In this document: positions 51,299 to 60,423 of the stretch, in pieces
Position numbering within the stretch: the first letter of the stretch is position 1
Layout: the number at the start of each line of letters is the position of its first letter
Assembly: GCA_965652025.1 (NCBI GenBank)
Contig: CBFGTM010000009.1
Location: forward strand, 17,874-81,873
DNA length: 64,000 nt
Origin: CAVVWJ01 sp965652025
Lineage (GTDB): Bacteria > Gemmatimonadota > Gemmatimonadetes > Gemmatimonadales > GWC2-71-9
Direction of reading: 5' to 3'
Program-made: the position numbers and the translations under genes
Notes under the pieces: generated by a model
What the model was told of the DNA's origin: nothing
What the model saw: only the letters and a program-made list of their open reading frames with translations
The model's database searches: none

Positions 51299-53062
51299 CT
51301 AGGCAGCTCGTTCCGCCTCGTCCAGAAACCCCTTGGTCTGGCGGGTGACCAACGCAGCGTAGTACCCGCCGGCATCGATCAGCTGCGAGTGATTGCCCAC
51401 CTCCGCAATCTCGCCGTCCTTGATCACCACAATCCGATCGGCGTCGCGCACCGTGGAGAGCCGGTGAGCAATGACAAAGGCTGTTCGGCCCTGCAACAGG
51501 GTCCTGAGCGCCTGTTGAATGAGCCGCTCCGATTCGCTGTCCAGCGCCGACGTGGCTTCGTCCAGAATCAGAATGGGCGGGTTTTTCAGCAGGGCTCGCG
51601 CAATGGCAATGCGCTGCCGCTGGCCCCCGGAGAGGCGCGTCCCGCGCTCCCGCACGATGGTGTCGTAGCCGTCCGGCAAGTGCATGATGAAGTCGTGGGC
51701 ATGAGCAGCCCGCGCCGCTGCCTCGATCTCCGCCTGGGTTGCCTGCGGCCGTCCATAGGCGATGTTCGCCCCGACGGTGTCGTTGAACAGATGGGCGTCC
51801 TGGAACACCACGCCGATCTGACTGCGCAGCGAATGCTGGGTCATGTCCCGGATGTCCACCCCGTCGATCGTGATGGCTCCCTCGCTCACGGAATAGAATC
51901 GCTGCAGGAGCGTGGCCATCGTGGTCTTGCCGCTACCGCTGGGTCCGACCAGCGCAATTGTCTCGCCGGGCTGCGCGACCAGGTTGATGCGCCGCAACAC
52001 CGCCGCGCCGGGCAGGTACCCGAAGCTGACGTTGCGGAACTCCACCTCGCCTTTGAGCAGCCGGACGTCCGAAGCCCCCGGTACGTCTCCCGCCAGATCA
52101 TCGGCATCGAGGATCCCGAAGATGGTGTCCAGCGACACGCTGACCCGCCGGAACGTCTGGTAGGCATTGGTGAGACCCTGGACCGGACCGAAGAGCCCGC
52201 CGATGTAACCCAGGAAGGCAACCAGGGTGCCGACCGTGATTTCTCCCCGGAGGACCAAGTATCCACCCAGCGCCAGGGCGGCCAGTCGTGCGGTCGTGGC
52301 GGCCAGAGTCCGCAGCGTGCCGGTGCGATTATCGGTCCGAACGCCCCGGCGGACAATCTCGTTTCCTTCCCGTACTCCCTGGAGGAACCGTCGCTTCTCC
52401 TCCTCCTCCATGACATAGCCCTTCACTGTCATGATGCCGGCCAGGACCTCATTGAACCGGGAGTAGATCGAGCTCCACCGCTCGACCAGGCGTCGCTCCC
52501 GCCGCATCTGCTCCGGTGCTGCGCGAGCTCCGATGAGCGCCGGCAGCGGGGTAAAAACGATCACTGCCACCGCCAGGCGCCACTCCATTCGGAGCATGGC
52601 GATGACAGACAGAATCAGGTACAGCAGGGTCGGGAGAAGATTGAACGCGAGGTCGCTGAAGGCACCCACATACCCGCTGATGCCCTGGTTGACCCGGTTC
52701 ATCGTGCCCCCGACACCCTCGCGCTGATGAAAGGAGATGGGCAGAGCGTTGAGCTTGCTGACGAGCCGCTCCCGGAGAGTGTATTCCACCCCCAGCCGGA
52801 CGTCCCAGCTCAGGATACCCAGCCAGGCCTGCAGGCCGGACCGGGTAAGCTCGAGCAGCACCAGGCCCGCCATGATGGCGGCCAGGGTTTCCAATCCGGT
52901 CTTCTGCTCCAGCTCGTCGAAGAAGTACTTCATGACCAGCGGGTCGATGGCGCTCAGGGCGGCAAGGATCAGCGCCAGCGTCACCACGCCGGTCAGTGGG
53001 CGGCGGTATGGGCGGACGAACTGGAGGGACCGCCGGGCCAGCTGTAATCCGTTACGGGGCAT
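51299..53062 (-). CDS. ABC-type exporter, fused permease and ATPase (MsbA-like)
   Basis: 587 residues from ATG 53062 (a longer frame adds a non-conserved lead). Six membrane helices (LTGVVTLALILAALSAIDPL and others) precede a nucleotide-binding domain with VGPSGSGKTTMATLLQR, VVFQDAHLFNDTV, LSGGQRQRIAIARALL, LILDEATSALD and the H-loop IAHRLSTVRD. Full-length half-transporter that would dimerise to export lipids or drugs. No partner gene shows the substrate. Ends 6 bp from the convergent hypothetical gene. Confidence 0.92.
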   Translation of the reverse strand: MPRNGLQLARRSLQFVRPYRRPLTGVVTLALILAALSAIDPLVMKYFFDELEQKTGLETLAAIMAGLVLLELTRSGLQAWLGILSWDVRLGVEYTLRERLVSKLNALPISFHQREGVGGTMNRVNQGISGYVGAFSDLAFNLLPTLLYLILSVIAMLRMEWRLAVAVIVFTPLPALIGARAAPEQMRRERRLVERWSSIYSRFNEVLAGIMTVKGYVMEEEEKRRFLQGVREGNEIVRRGVRTDNRTGTLRTLAATTARLAALALGGYLVLRGEITVGTLVAFLGYIGGLFGPVQGLTNAYQTFRRVSVSLDTIFGILDADDLAGDVPGASDVRLLKGEVEFRNVSFGYLPGAAVLRRINLVAQPGETIALVGPSGSGKTTMATLLQRFYSVSEGAITIDGVDIRDMTQHSLRSQIGVVFQDAHLFNDTVGANIAYGRPQATQAEIEAAARAAHAHDFIMHLPDGYDTIVRERGTRLSGGQRQRIAIARALLKNPPILILDEATSALDSESERLIQQALRTLLQGRTAFVIAHRLSTVRDADRIVVIKDGEIAEVGNHSQLIDAGGYYAALVTRQTKGFLDEAERAA

Positions 53063-53361
53063 CGAAGTAGGGTGTGGAGTCGGCCCCAGGACGAGCAAGT
53101 TCAGTGCCCCCCACCCGGAGGGGAGAAAACGTTCGGCGGGAGGTTGAGGTTGGACCTGCGAAAGGAGGATGGCGGTCTGGAAACCCGGCCATCTGATGGG
53201 ACAAGCGTTCAGCGGCAAGCAGTTAGCGCGAACCTACCGGACGACCCTTCGGTGCTGGCCGACGCCATCGCCGTTGGCGGCTGAGCGGAGGCCATCAGGC
53301 TCCCGCCCGAATTCCTCCTTGAAATCCGCATCCTGCGGTGCACTCAGCGAGAGGGCCGCGA
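53063..53361. other. intergenic region (299 bp)
   Basis: Between the start of the ABC exporter (minus) and the 3' end of the LuxR-type gene (minus). No supported gene or hairpin found; presumably contains the exporter promoter. Confidence 0.4.
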
Positions 53362-53781
53362 TCAGCCGCGAATCTTCGCCCCGGCTTCCCCGCGGGAATG
53401 AACCTGCAGTTTCGATAGGATGCGTTGGGTATGGTGCCGCGCGGTGTGTACGCTGATCTGGAGTTCCCGGGCGATGGCCTGGTTCGACCGGCCACGTGCC
53501 AGGAGAGTGGCCACCTGCTCCTCTCGCCGCGTCAATCCGAACCGCGAGGACAGCTCCGACCCGTCATCTCGACTCGAGTCGGCACTGGCGCGCCGCGATT
53601 CCCGGTTGAGCTCACGCCTGAGCTCGCGCAGCCGGTCGATCGATCCCCTCACCTCGCCTACCAGGAGGCGGTTATGCTGCCGGAGATTGGCGAAGGAGTT
53701 GAAGAGGTCGAACAGACGATCGGCGGACTGCACCGGCAGCATCGGCAAGTTAGGGCCCTTGGGAGGTATATTTTTCGCCAC
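53362..53781 (-). CDS. LuxR-type DNA-binding regulator
   Basis: 139 residues from GTG 53781 (GAGG 6 bp upstream; longer and shorter starts exist). Charged coiled-coil-like region GEVRGSIDRLRELRRELNRE at about 42-61, then a LuxR helix-turn-helix at 82-130: LTRREEQVATLLARGRSNQA, IARELQISVHTARHHTQRIL. No receiver domain is present, so it is a stand-alone regulator. Its start faces the nurA gene 108 bp away, so it may regulate the repair operon. Confidence 0.85.
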   Translation of the reverse strand: MAKNIPPKGPNLPMLPVQSADRLFDLFNSFANLRQHNRLLVGEVRGSIDRLRELRRELNRESRRASADSSRDDGSELSSRFGLTRREEQVATLLARGRSNQAIARELQISVHTARHHTQRILSKLQVHSRGEAGAKIRG

Positions 53782-53889
53782 GGGCAGCCTCGTAACTCGA
53801 ATGATCAACCAGAATGCCTATACTACCATCCCTTCTAGGTAATTGTAACCATCGGCCCGCCCACTTACAGCACTCCACCCCCGGATCCG

Positions 53890-54810
53890 GTGAAGTTAGA
53901 CGGGATTCGTAGGGCCCTGGGCACCTCCGGTGTCGCCGTCGCTCGGGCAGTCCCGGACTGGACCAGCCGCCGGATGGAGGAGGCTTCGATCAAGCCAGGA
54001 CGCCTGGTCGAGGGCACCCAGCTGGAGGGCATTCCGGTAGGTCAGGCGGAATCCTGGCCCGAGCCACTCGCCTACCTCGATGGGGTTCAGCGCTCCGAGA
54101 TCGTGGGTTATGTCGGAACATCGCCCATCGTCGTGGCCGAGATTGCCGCTGCAGTCCGGGAGCGGCGGCGCCGGCAGCTCCACACCGTGGTGGAAGAGCG
54201 CCGTCACCTTGCCGTGGGTCGCCCCCATGCCCTGGCCGCTGCCGCCGGAGCCCTGGGAAACCTCGAGCTGGTGCCCCTACCGGAGGATGAGCCGGTCCAT
54301 CCGGCTAGAGACCTGACCCGCGCCGCGCAGGCAGTAGACCAAAGACGCGGTGCTCTGGAGCTTGCCGTCGGGCATCGGTATCGCGACCGGAGCGATGGCT
54401 GGCTGGTGGTCGATGGGCCGCTGACCGAGAGCCCTCGCTGGGCTGCCGATGCGCGGACGGTCGGTGTGTGTCGCAGCCACTCCGTGCTTCCGTTCATCGG
54501 CGCGGATCTGGATCGCTACCTTCGGCTTCCGCCCGGGCACCGCTCTTCCATCTACGAGCCGGGCACCAGAAACCTGGCTCCGATCCGTGCTTGGGCCTTG
54601 CGACTCTGGCCCTGGGAGGGCAAGGATCTTCTGCATGGTCTGGTGCGAATCGAAGTGGCTCCGGCCCAAGGTTTCAGCGAGAGCGCCAACCGGATCTCCC
54701 GCTGGCTCATGGCCGAGCGGGTCCCGGTGACTGCGCCCGACCGCCGATGGGATTGTCTGCTCTACGGAATTCACAGCGTAGAGCAATATCTGCGAACCCG
54801 AGCCGTCTAA
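53890..54810 (+). CDS. nurA: NurA-type nuclease of the HerA-NurA system
   Basis: 306 residues from GTG 53890. NurA-like motifs are AYLDGVQRSEIVG (D64), VEERRHL (E103), DGWLVVDGPLTES (D175) and the end WDCLLYGIHSVEQYLR (H295), matching the acidic and His residues of the RNase-H-like NurA core. It is followed one base later by a HerA ATPase and then sbcD-sbcC, the archaeal gene set. NurA would resect DNA ends with HerA. The assignment rests on motifs and context. Confidence 0.8.
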   Translation: MKLDGIRRALGTSGVAVARAVPDWTSRRMEEASIKPGRLVEGTQLEGIPVGQAESWPEPLAYLDGVQRSEIVGYVGTSPIVVAEIAAAVRERRRRQLHTVVEERRHLAVGRPHALAAAAGALGNLELVPLPEDEPVHPARDLTRAAQAVDQRRGALELAVGHRYRDRSDGWLVVDGPLTESPRWAADARTVGVCRSHSVLPFIGADLDRYLRLPPGHRSSIYEPGTRNLAPIRAWALRLWPWEGKDLLHGLVRIEVAPAQGFSESANRISRWLMAERVPVTAPDRRWDCLLYGIHSVEQYLRTRAV

Positions 54811-54811
54811 A

Positions 54812-56752
54812 GTGACAGCATCGCCCCCGATCGGACGCGTGGTCGCTACCGAACTGAAGCCATCCACGCCGCACCAGTTCCACTTCTGGACCGCCCAGGA
54901 ATCTCCCATCGGCATCGGGGCTATTGTCCGGGTCGAGGAAGGCAGCCGCGTGGTTTACGGCGTGGTGACGGATGGATTCGCCTACTCCGATCTCACCTCT
55001 CCCCTGCATGCGGTCCTGGGCTCCGATGGTGATCCCAGCGTGGCTGGTGCCGAGCCCACCGCCCGTGCGGAAATCCGGCTTTACACCGCGGCGGTGCTGC
55101 GGCAGCTACCCGAAGAACCGCTTCAGCCGGTGCCCCTGGGCTCGGTCTGGCTCGCGTCCGATGCGGATGTCATCTCGGCCTTGCGGATGGACGGGTATAC
55201 CGGGCGGGAACGCGCCACCGGAATACCGGTCGGCCTTTATGCGGCGGGCGGGCTGGAGTCTCCGGTGTACTTGGATTGTGATTTTCTGCTGGGACCCGAG
55301 GCTGCCCACCTCAATATCACCGGCGTGTCCGGTCTGGCGACCAAGACCAGCGCGGTTGAGTTTCTGCTGGGCAGCATCTTCCAAACTTTCCCCCCACACA
55401 AGGGAAGCGTGGCGGCAGTTTGCTTCAACGTGAAGGGGCCGGATCTGTGTTTTCTGGATCAGTCAGCGACCCTGGGCCCGGAAGATCTTCGGCAGTACGC
55501 CCGGCTGGGACTCACGCCGAAACCATTCGACATCGTTCGCTACTACGCTCCGCTGAAGCCTGACGGAGTCAATCTCAATACCCTGCGAACCAACGAGGCA
55601 CTCTCCGGCAACACCGAGCCGCTGGTCTGGGGGCTGCGGGAAGTGCTCGACTATGCGGAAGTCGTGCTCAACCGGGATGACATCGACGCCAAGGCCGACG
55701 CCTTCATCGATTTTCTCGCCGAGCGGGTGGTGGGACGGGAGTATCTCGACGAGATGCTTCGGACCAAGCCGTTTATGGTCCAGAGTTTCGCAGACCTGGA
55801 GGAGTTCTTTCGGCGGATCTTCGATTTCATGGAGGCGTTGGGGAAGGGCGGTGAGGTCTGGAGGACACACCACATCGCCACCATTCGCAAAGTACGGAAC
55901 CGGCTCAGCAACATCAGCACCCGCTCTAAAGGCCTGGTGACCGACGATGGCGTATCGAACGACCTCCCCTGGGGCAGCTTTGCAGACCGGAGTGTCTATG
56001 TGATCGATGTGGCGGGACTCGATCCTCTGGCTCAGGACCTGGTCTTTGCCCGCGTGGTTTCCAAGCTCCGAGAGCATCTGGAGCGACGCGATCTCGGCGT
56101 GGATCACGTCGTCGTCTTCGTAGACGAGCTCAACAAGTACGCGCCGGCAGATGGACCGGACACCTATGTGCGCAAGATGCTGCTGGATCTCTCCGAGCGA
56201 GGCCGCTATCTGGGGCTGGTGCTGTTCTCGGCTCAGCAGTTTCGTTCCCAGGTCCAGCGACGAGTAGTGGGCAACGCGGGGACCGGGATCTATGGCCGCA
56301 TGGATGGTGACGAGCTGGCCACCGCCGGCTATGCCACCCTTTCCCCCGCGACCAAGATCAAGCTCGCGACCTTGCCCAAGGGTGAGCTGATGCTGCGGCA
56401 CCCCCACTTCACCCAGCCCATCTTCGTGAAATTCCCCCGCCCGTCGGTGCTCAACAGCCGGGAAGGGATCGAGCGCTTCCCCCCGGCGGCTGAGCTTCCT
56501 TTTCCCGATGCCGTCGCTCGGCAGCTCCGACAGCTGGACCGGAAAGTGTCGAGCGAGGCAGTGCGCGAGCTGATCGAGGGGCGACATGAGGAGGACGTGC
56601 GCCGGGCGCTGGCGGCAACCCGTCGTGAGCGGCCGGTGGATGCCTACAGCTATTTCACCGCCTGTCTCGGTCGCCGGATCGCCGGCGAGGTGGTTGGGAC
56701 CCGGCGAGGCATCCCCGCCTTGAAACAGGTGGACGACTCGTACGGAAGCTGA
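54812..56752 (+). CDS. herA: HerA-type DNA translocase ATPase
   Basis: 646 residues from GTG 54812. An N-terminal HAS-barrel (about 1-100, IGRVVATELKPSTPHQFHFW and GAIVRVEEGSRVVYGVVTD) precedes the ATPase domain. The P-loop region reads LNITGVSGLATKTSAVEFLL (171-180), a variant without the usual GK; Walker B is VVVFVDELNKYAP (D438, E439), and FSAQQFRSQVQRRVVGNAGT follows. HerA forms a hexamer that drives NurA along DNA. It is 1 bp after nurA and 72 bp before sbcD. Confidence 0.85.
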   Translation: MTASPPIGRVVATELKPSTPHQFHFWTAQESPIGIGAIVRVEEGSRVVYGVVTDGFAYSDLTSPLHAVLGSDGDPSVAGAEPTARAEIRLYTAAVLRQLPEEPLQPVPLGSVWLASDADVISALRMDGYTGRERATGIPVGLYAAGGLESPVYLDCDFLLGPEAAHLNITGVSGLATKTSAVEFLLGSIFQTFPPHKGSVAAVCFNVKGPDLCFLDQSATLGPEDLRQYARLGLTPKPFDIVRYYAPLKPDGVNLNTLRTNEALSGNTEPLVWGLREVLDYAEVVLNRDDIDAKADAFIDFLAERVVGREYLDEMLRTKPFMVQSFADLEEFFRRIFDFMEALGKGGEVWRTHHIATIRKVRNRLSNISTRSKGLVTDDGVSNDLPWGSFADRSVYVIDVAGLDPLAQDLVFARVVSKLREHLERRDLGVDHVVVFVDELNKYAPADGPDTYVRKMLLDLSERGRYLGLVLFSAQQFRSQVQRRVVGNAGTGIYGRMDGDELATAGYATLSPATKIKLATLPKGELMLRHPHFTQPIFVKFPRPSVLNSREGIERFPPAAELPFPDAVARQLRQLDRKVSSEAVRELIEGRHEEDVRRALAATRRERPVDAYSYFTACLGRRIAGEVVGTRRGIPALKQVDDSYGS

Positions 56753-56824
56753 CCCCGCTTCGGGGCGGCGTTGTTGGGGCGGCATCTGCTTGATCTTTCC
56801 ATTCTCAAGGTCCATTCTCCACCC

Positions 56825-58003
56825 GTGAAACTCGCCCACATCGCCGATCCGCACCTCGGCATCCGGCAGTATCACCGCCAGACTTCAGGCGGCATCAATC
56901 AGCGTGAGGCCGATGCCGCTCGGGCTTTCCGAGCCGCCATTGACGGCGTGATCCGGGCCGAGCCCGACGCCGTCGTCGTTGCCGGCGACCTGTTTCATTC
57001 GGTACGTCCCACCAACGCGGCCATCGTCTTCGCCTTTCGCCAGCTCCAGCGGCTGCGGGAGGCGCTACCCGAAGCCCCCATCGTTCTCATCGCCGGCAAT
57101 CACGACACTCCCCGCTCGGTGGAGACGGGCAGCATCCTCCGTTTGTTCGAGGAGCTGGGGGTCGATGTCTCGGCTGATTCCGCTCGCCGCCTCACCTACC
57201 CGTCGCTCAACCTCAGTATCACCGCGGTGCCGCACCAGGCACTGGTCACCTCCGAGCGCCCTTCGCTGCGGCCGGAAGGAAGCGAGCGCTATCAGGTGCT
57301 GGTGTTGCACGGCGAGATCGAAGGCATGTTCCCCGCCGATCGCAGTGCCGCGGATTATGGCGGTGCGCTCATCAGTCTGAACGAGTTCGGTCCCGACGAC
57401 TGGACCTACGTCGCCCTCGGCCACTATCACGTGCAGCACCGGGTGGCTGGACATGCCTGGTACGCCGGGGCGCTGGAGTATGTCAGCCCGAACCTGTGGG
57501 GTGAGCTGATCGAAGAGGAGCAGCACGGCTCCCCCGGTAAGGGATGGCTCCTGGCAGACCTCGAGACTGGACGGGTGGAACGTCAGCGGGTTCCCCGGGC
57601 TCGAGATATCCTCGACCTGGAGCCGGTGCGAGGCGAGGACAAGTCTGCCGCCGCCCTGGATGCGCTCATAGCAGAGCGGCTACAGGTAATTCCCGGCGGC
57701 ATCGCGGACAAGATTATCCGCCTGCGGGTTTATGACGTTCCGCGCCACGTGGCGCGGGAGCTGAATCACGCCGCCCTGCGGGCATACAAGGCCGAGGCTC
57801 TGCACTTTCATCTCGACCTGCGGCGTCCCGAGCTTCACCGCACCGTGGGGCTCAGTTCGCCGACTCGGCGGCAGACCTTGCCCGAATTGGTGGCCTCCTA
57901 CCTCGCGGCGAGGCCTTTGCCCGCCGAGCTGGACCGGGCGGCCTTCGTTCGATTGGGACAGGAGCTCATGGAGTCGGTCGAACGTGATCTGGCGGGTGGC
58001 TGA
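56825..58003 (+). CDS. sbcD: Mre11-like exonuclease SbcD
   Basis: 392 residues from GTG 56825. Metal motifs: KLAHIADPHLGIR (D8, H10), VVVAGDLFH, VLIAGNHDTPRS, VLHGEIEG and VALGHYHVQHR. The C-terminal part (about 300-390) is the Rad50-binding region. It would act with SbcC as a nuclease on DNA ends and hairpins. Stop and start of sbcC overlap by 1 bp (TGATG). Confidence 0.94.
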   Translation: MKLAHIADPHLGIRQYHRQTSGGINQREADAARAFRAAIDGVIRAEPDAVVVAGDLFHSVRPTNAAIVFAFRQLQRLREALPEAPIVLIAGNHDTPRSVETGSILRLFEELGVDVSADSARRLTYPSLNLSITAVPHQALVTSERPSLRPEGSERYQVLVLHGEIEGMFPADRSAADYGGALISLNEFGPDDWTYVALGHYHVQHRVAGHAWYAGALEYVSPNLWGELIEEEQHGSPGKGWLLADLETGRVERQRVPRARDILDLEPVRGEDKSAAALDALIAERLQVIPGGIADKIIRLRVYDVPRHVARELNHAALRAYKAEALHFHLDLRRPELHRTVGLSSPTRRQTLPELVASYLAARPLPAELDRAAFVRLGQELMESVERDLAGG

Positions 58004-60423
58004 TGCAGATCAATCGGGTTCACCTGGTCAACTTCCGCCAGCACGAGGATACCGAGATCGCGTTCGGGGCTGGTCTCACTGGTATCGTCGGGCCGAATGG
58101 GGCAGGGAAGACCACTATCCTGGAGGCCATTGCCTGGGCCATGTACGGCATGCCAGCCGCCCGGGGCAACCGCGAGACTCTTCGTCGCCGCGGCGCATCT
58201 CCCCGAGCCCGGGTCGAGGTCGAGGTCGAGTTCACCCTGGGCCACCATCACTACCGGATTGTTCGCTCGCTCAATCAGGCGGAGCTCTATCAGGATGGCA
58301 GCCCCGTCGCCATCGCCAACAGCATCGCGACTGTGACTGAGCGAGTCACCCGCCTGCTCGGCATGAGCCGGGACGAGTTCTTCAACACCTACTTTACCGG
58401 GCAGAAGGAGCTCGCCGTCATGGCCGCCATGAGCGCGGGCGAGCGGGCCCAGTTCCTCTCTCGGGTGCTGGGATACGAGCGACTCCGGGCGGCGCAGGAC
58501 CGGCTCAAGGAAAAGCGTTCCGCTCTCAAGGCCCGCCTCGATGCCTTGAAGGCTGGGCTCCCCGACCTGGCGGAGCTCGACCAGGCCGAGTGTCGGGCTC
58601 GGGAGCGATGGGCCCTCGCTCGGACCGGCGAAGCGGCAGCAGAACAGGCGAGCCAGGCAGCGGAACAGCGTCTCGCAGAGATCCGGCCCCGGTGGGAGCA
58701 GCTGCAGCACCTGCGCGAGGCCGCCCTGGCCCTCGAGGCAGAGCTCCGGGTGGCCAATCACCAGGCGACGGCTGCAGCCCAGCGGACCGCACGGCTGGAG
58801 CAGGAAGCCTTGGAGCTCGACGTTGCCCGCCAGCAGCTCGAGGAGCTCGCCCGCCAGCTGGTGCCGCTGCCGACTCTACGGGAGGAAGCCCAGGCGCTGG
58901 AACATGAGGCCCAGGCTGATGCGTCCCGCCGTCGGTTACGAGCTCAGCTTCAGGAGGTCGAAGCCCATCTGGCGACCATCGACGAACGGGTACGCCGCAT
59001 ACCCCCTGAAGGCGCCATCACGGAGGCTGCCGACAGCGTCAATGCTTCCCGGGCGGCGCTGACGGCCGCTACCCTCGAGGCCGAAGAGCAGCGCACCATC
59101 TGGGTGCGGGACACGCAGGATGCGCAGACCAAGCGGCAGAGCCTCCTGGAGCAGTACCAGGAGCTCAAAGATCAGCGTAACCGGATCGTGAAAGCCGGGG
59201 CGGACGGCGTCTGCCCTACCTGCACCCGACCACTCGGCGGTGAGTATCCCAAGGTCCTGGAGCTGCTGGACCGGCAGATGGAGGAGGTGCGCTCCAACGG
59301 CAATTTCTACAAGCAACGGATCGAGCAGCTGCAGCAGGAGCCGGCGGCGCTCACTGAGATCGAGCGACGGCGATTGGAGCTGGAGCAGGAGCTCTCCACC
59401 GCGACGGCGGAGCTGGCCCGGCTCAAGGCTCAGGCCGGCGAAGCCACTTCACTGCGAAGCGAGGAGCACCGGCTGGTGGTGCGAGTGAGCGAGCTCCAGG
59501 GCACCCTCGATCAGCTCACCGGGTCCTACGATCCTGCCCGACACGAGGCCGTGCTGCGGGAGACCCGGGCTCTGGAGTCGCTCGCCCTCCAGGCCGAGCG
59601 CTTCCGGGCCGTCATCGAGCGGACCGATGAGGTGGTGGCCGAGCTGGCGAGCGCGCGCGCCGCCGGCGAGGGAACTACATCCCTCATCGCGGAGCTCCAG
59701 GCCAGGATGGACGCACTGGATTACAGCGAGACGGCCTTTCGCGAGTTTCGCGAGGCCGAGCTGGCAGCCGAGGGGGAGCGCCGCCGCACCGAGCTGGCCC
59801 TGGTCCGGGCTCGGGGCGAGACCGGGGCGGCCGGTGAGGCTATTGAGGGAGTCACCCGCCGCCGCGCGGAGCGCGCCGAACGGGAGCGGGCCGCGGCTGA
59901 AGCCGCAAGCGATCTCGCGCTGCATCAGGAGCTGGACCGGGCCCTCACCGACCTCCGCACCGAGCTTAACGCTACGCTGCGGCCGGATCTCTCGGAATTG
60001 GCTTCCGGATTTCTGCGAGACCTCACCCACGGCCGGTACACCGAGCTGGAGTTGGATGAGGACTACGCGGCGACGCTCCTGGACGATGGCGACCCCAAGG
60101 CGGTGATCTCCGGTGGGGAAGAAGATGTCGCCAACCTCGCACTGCGCCTGGCCATCAGCCAGATGATCGCCGAGCGCGCGGGACAACCACTTTCGCTGCT
60201 GATCCTGGACGAGATCTTTGGCTCGTTGGATGAAGACCGCCGTGCTGCTGTGGTGGAGCTGCTCCGCAGTCTGGCTGACCGCTTCCCCCAGGTCATCCTG
60301 ATTACCCACATCGATTCGGTGCGGGAGGGATTCGACCGCGTGGTGCGGGTCGGATTCGATCTGGCCAGCGGAGTGGCAACGGTGCGGGAAGAATCCCAGG
60401 GAGATCACGATGTGGCGGCCTGA
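58003..60423 (+). CDS. sbcC: Rad50-like ATPase SbcC
   Basis: 806 residues. Walker A GPNGAGKTT (G30-T38), long Glu/Arg-rich coiled coils flanking the zinc hook C404PTC407 (DGVCPTCTRPLGGEYP), the signature VISGGEEDVANLALRLAISQ and Walker B LLILDEIFGSLDE. SMC-like; it bridges DNA ends with SbcD. The coiled coil is short compared with E. coli SbcC (about 1,050 residues). Overlaps the GNAT gene by 14 bp. Confidence 0.95.
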   Translation: MQINRVHLVNFRQHEDTEIAFGAGLTGIVGPNGAGKTTILEAIAWAMYGMPAARGNRETLRRRGASPRARVEVEVEFTLGHHHYRIVRSLNQAELYQDGSPVAIANSIATVTERVTRLLGMSRDEFFNTYFTGQKELAVMAAMSAGERAQFLSRVLGYERLRAAQDRLKEKRSALKARLDALKAGLPDLAELDQAECRARERWALARTGEAAAEQASQAAEQRLAEIRPRWEQLQHLREAALALEAELRVANHQATAAAQRTARLEQEALELDVARQQLEELARQLVPLPTLREEAQALEHEAQADASRRRLRAQLQEVEAHLATIDERVRRIPPEGAITEAADSVNASRAALTAATLEAEEQRTIWVRDTQDAQTKRQSLLEQYQELKDQRNRIVKAGADGVCPTCTRPLGGEYPKVLELLDRQMEEVRSNGNFYKQRIEQLQQEPAALTEIERRRLELEQELSTATAELARLKAQAGEATSLRSEEHRLVVRVSELQGTLDQLTGSYDPARHEAVLRETRALESLALQAERFRAVIERTDEVVAELASARAAGEGTTSLIAELQARMDALDYSETAFREFREAELAAEGERRRTELALVRARGETGAAGEAIEGVTRRRAERAERERAAAEAASDLALHQELDRALTDLRTELNATLRPDLSELASGFLRDLTHGRYTELELDEDYAATLLDDGDPKAVISGGEEDVANLALRLAISQMIAERAGQPLSLLILDEIFGSLDEDRRAAVVELLRSLADRFPQVILITHIDSVREGFDRVVRVGFDLASGVATVREESQGDHDVAA

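Noticed and set aside
55463..56875. 470-codon minus-strand frame opposite herA.
   Set aside because: Shadow of herA; the plus-strand protein has coherent domains and a good operon position.
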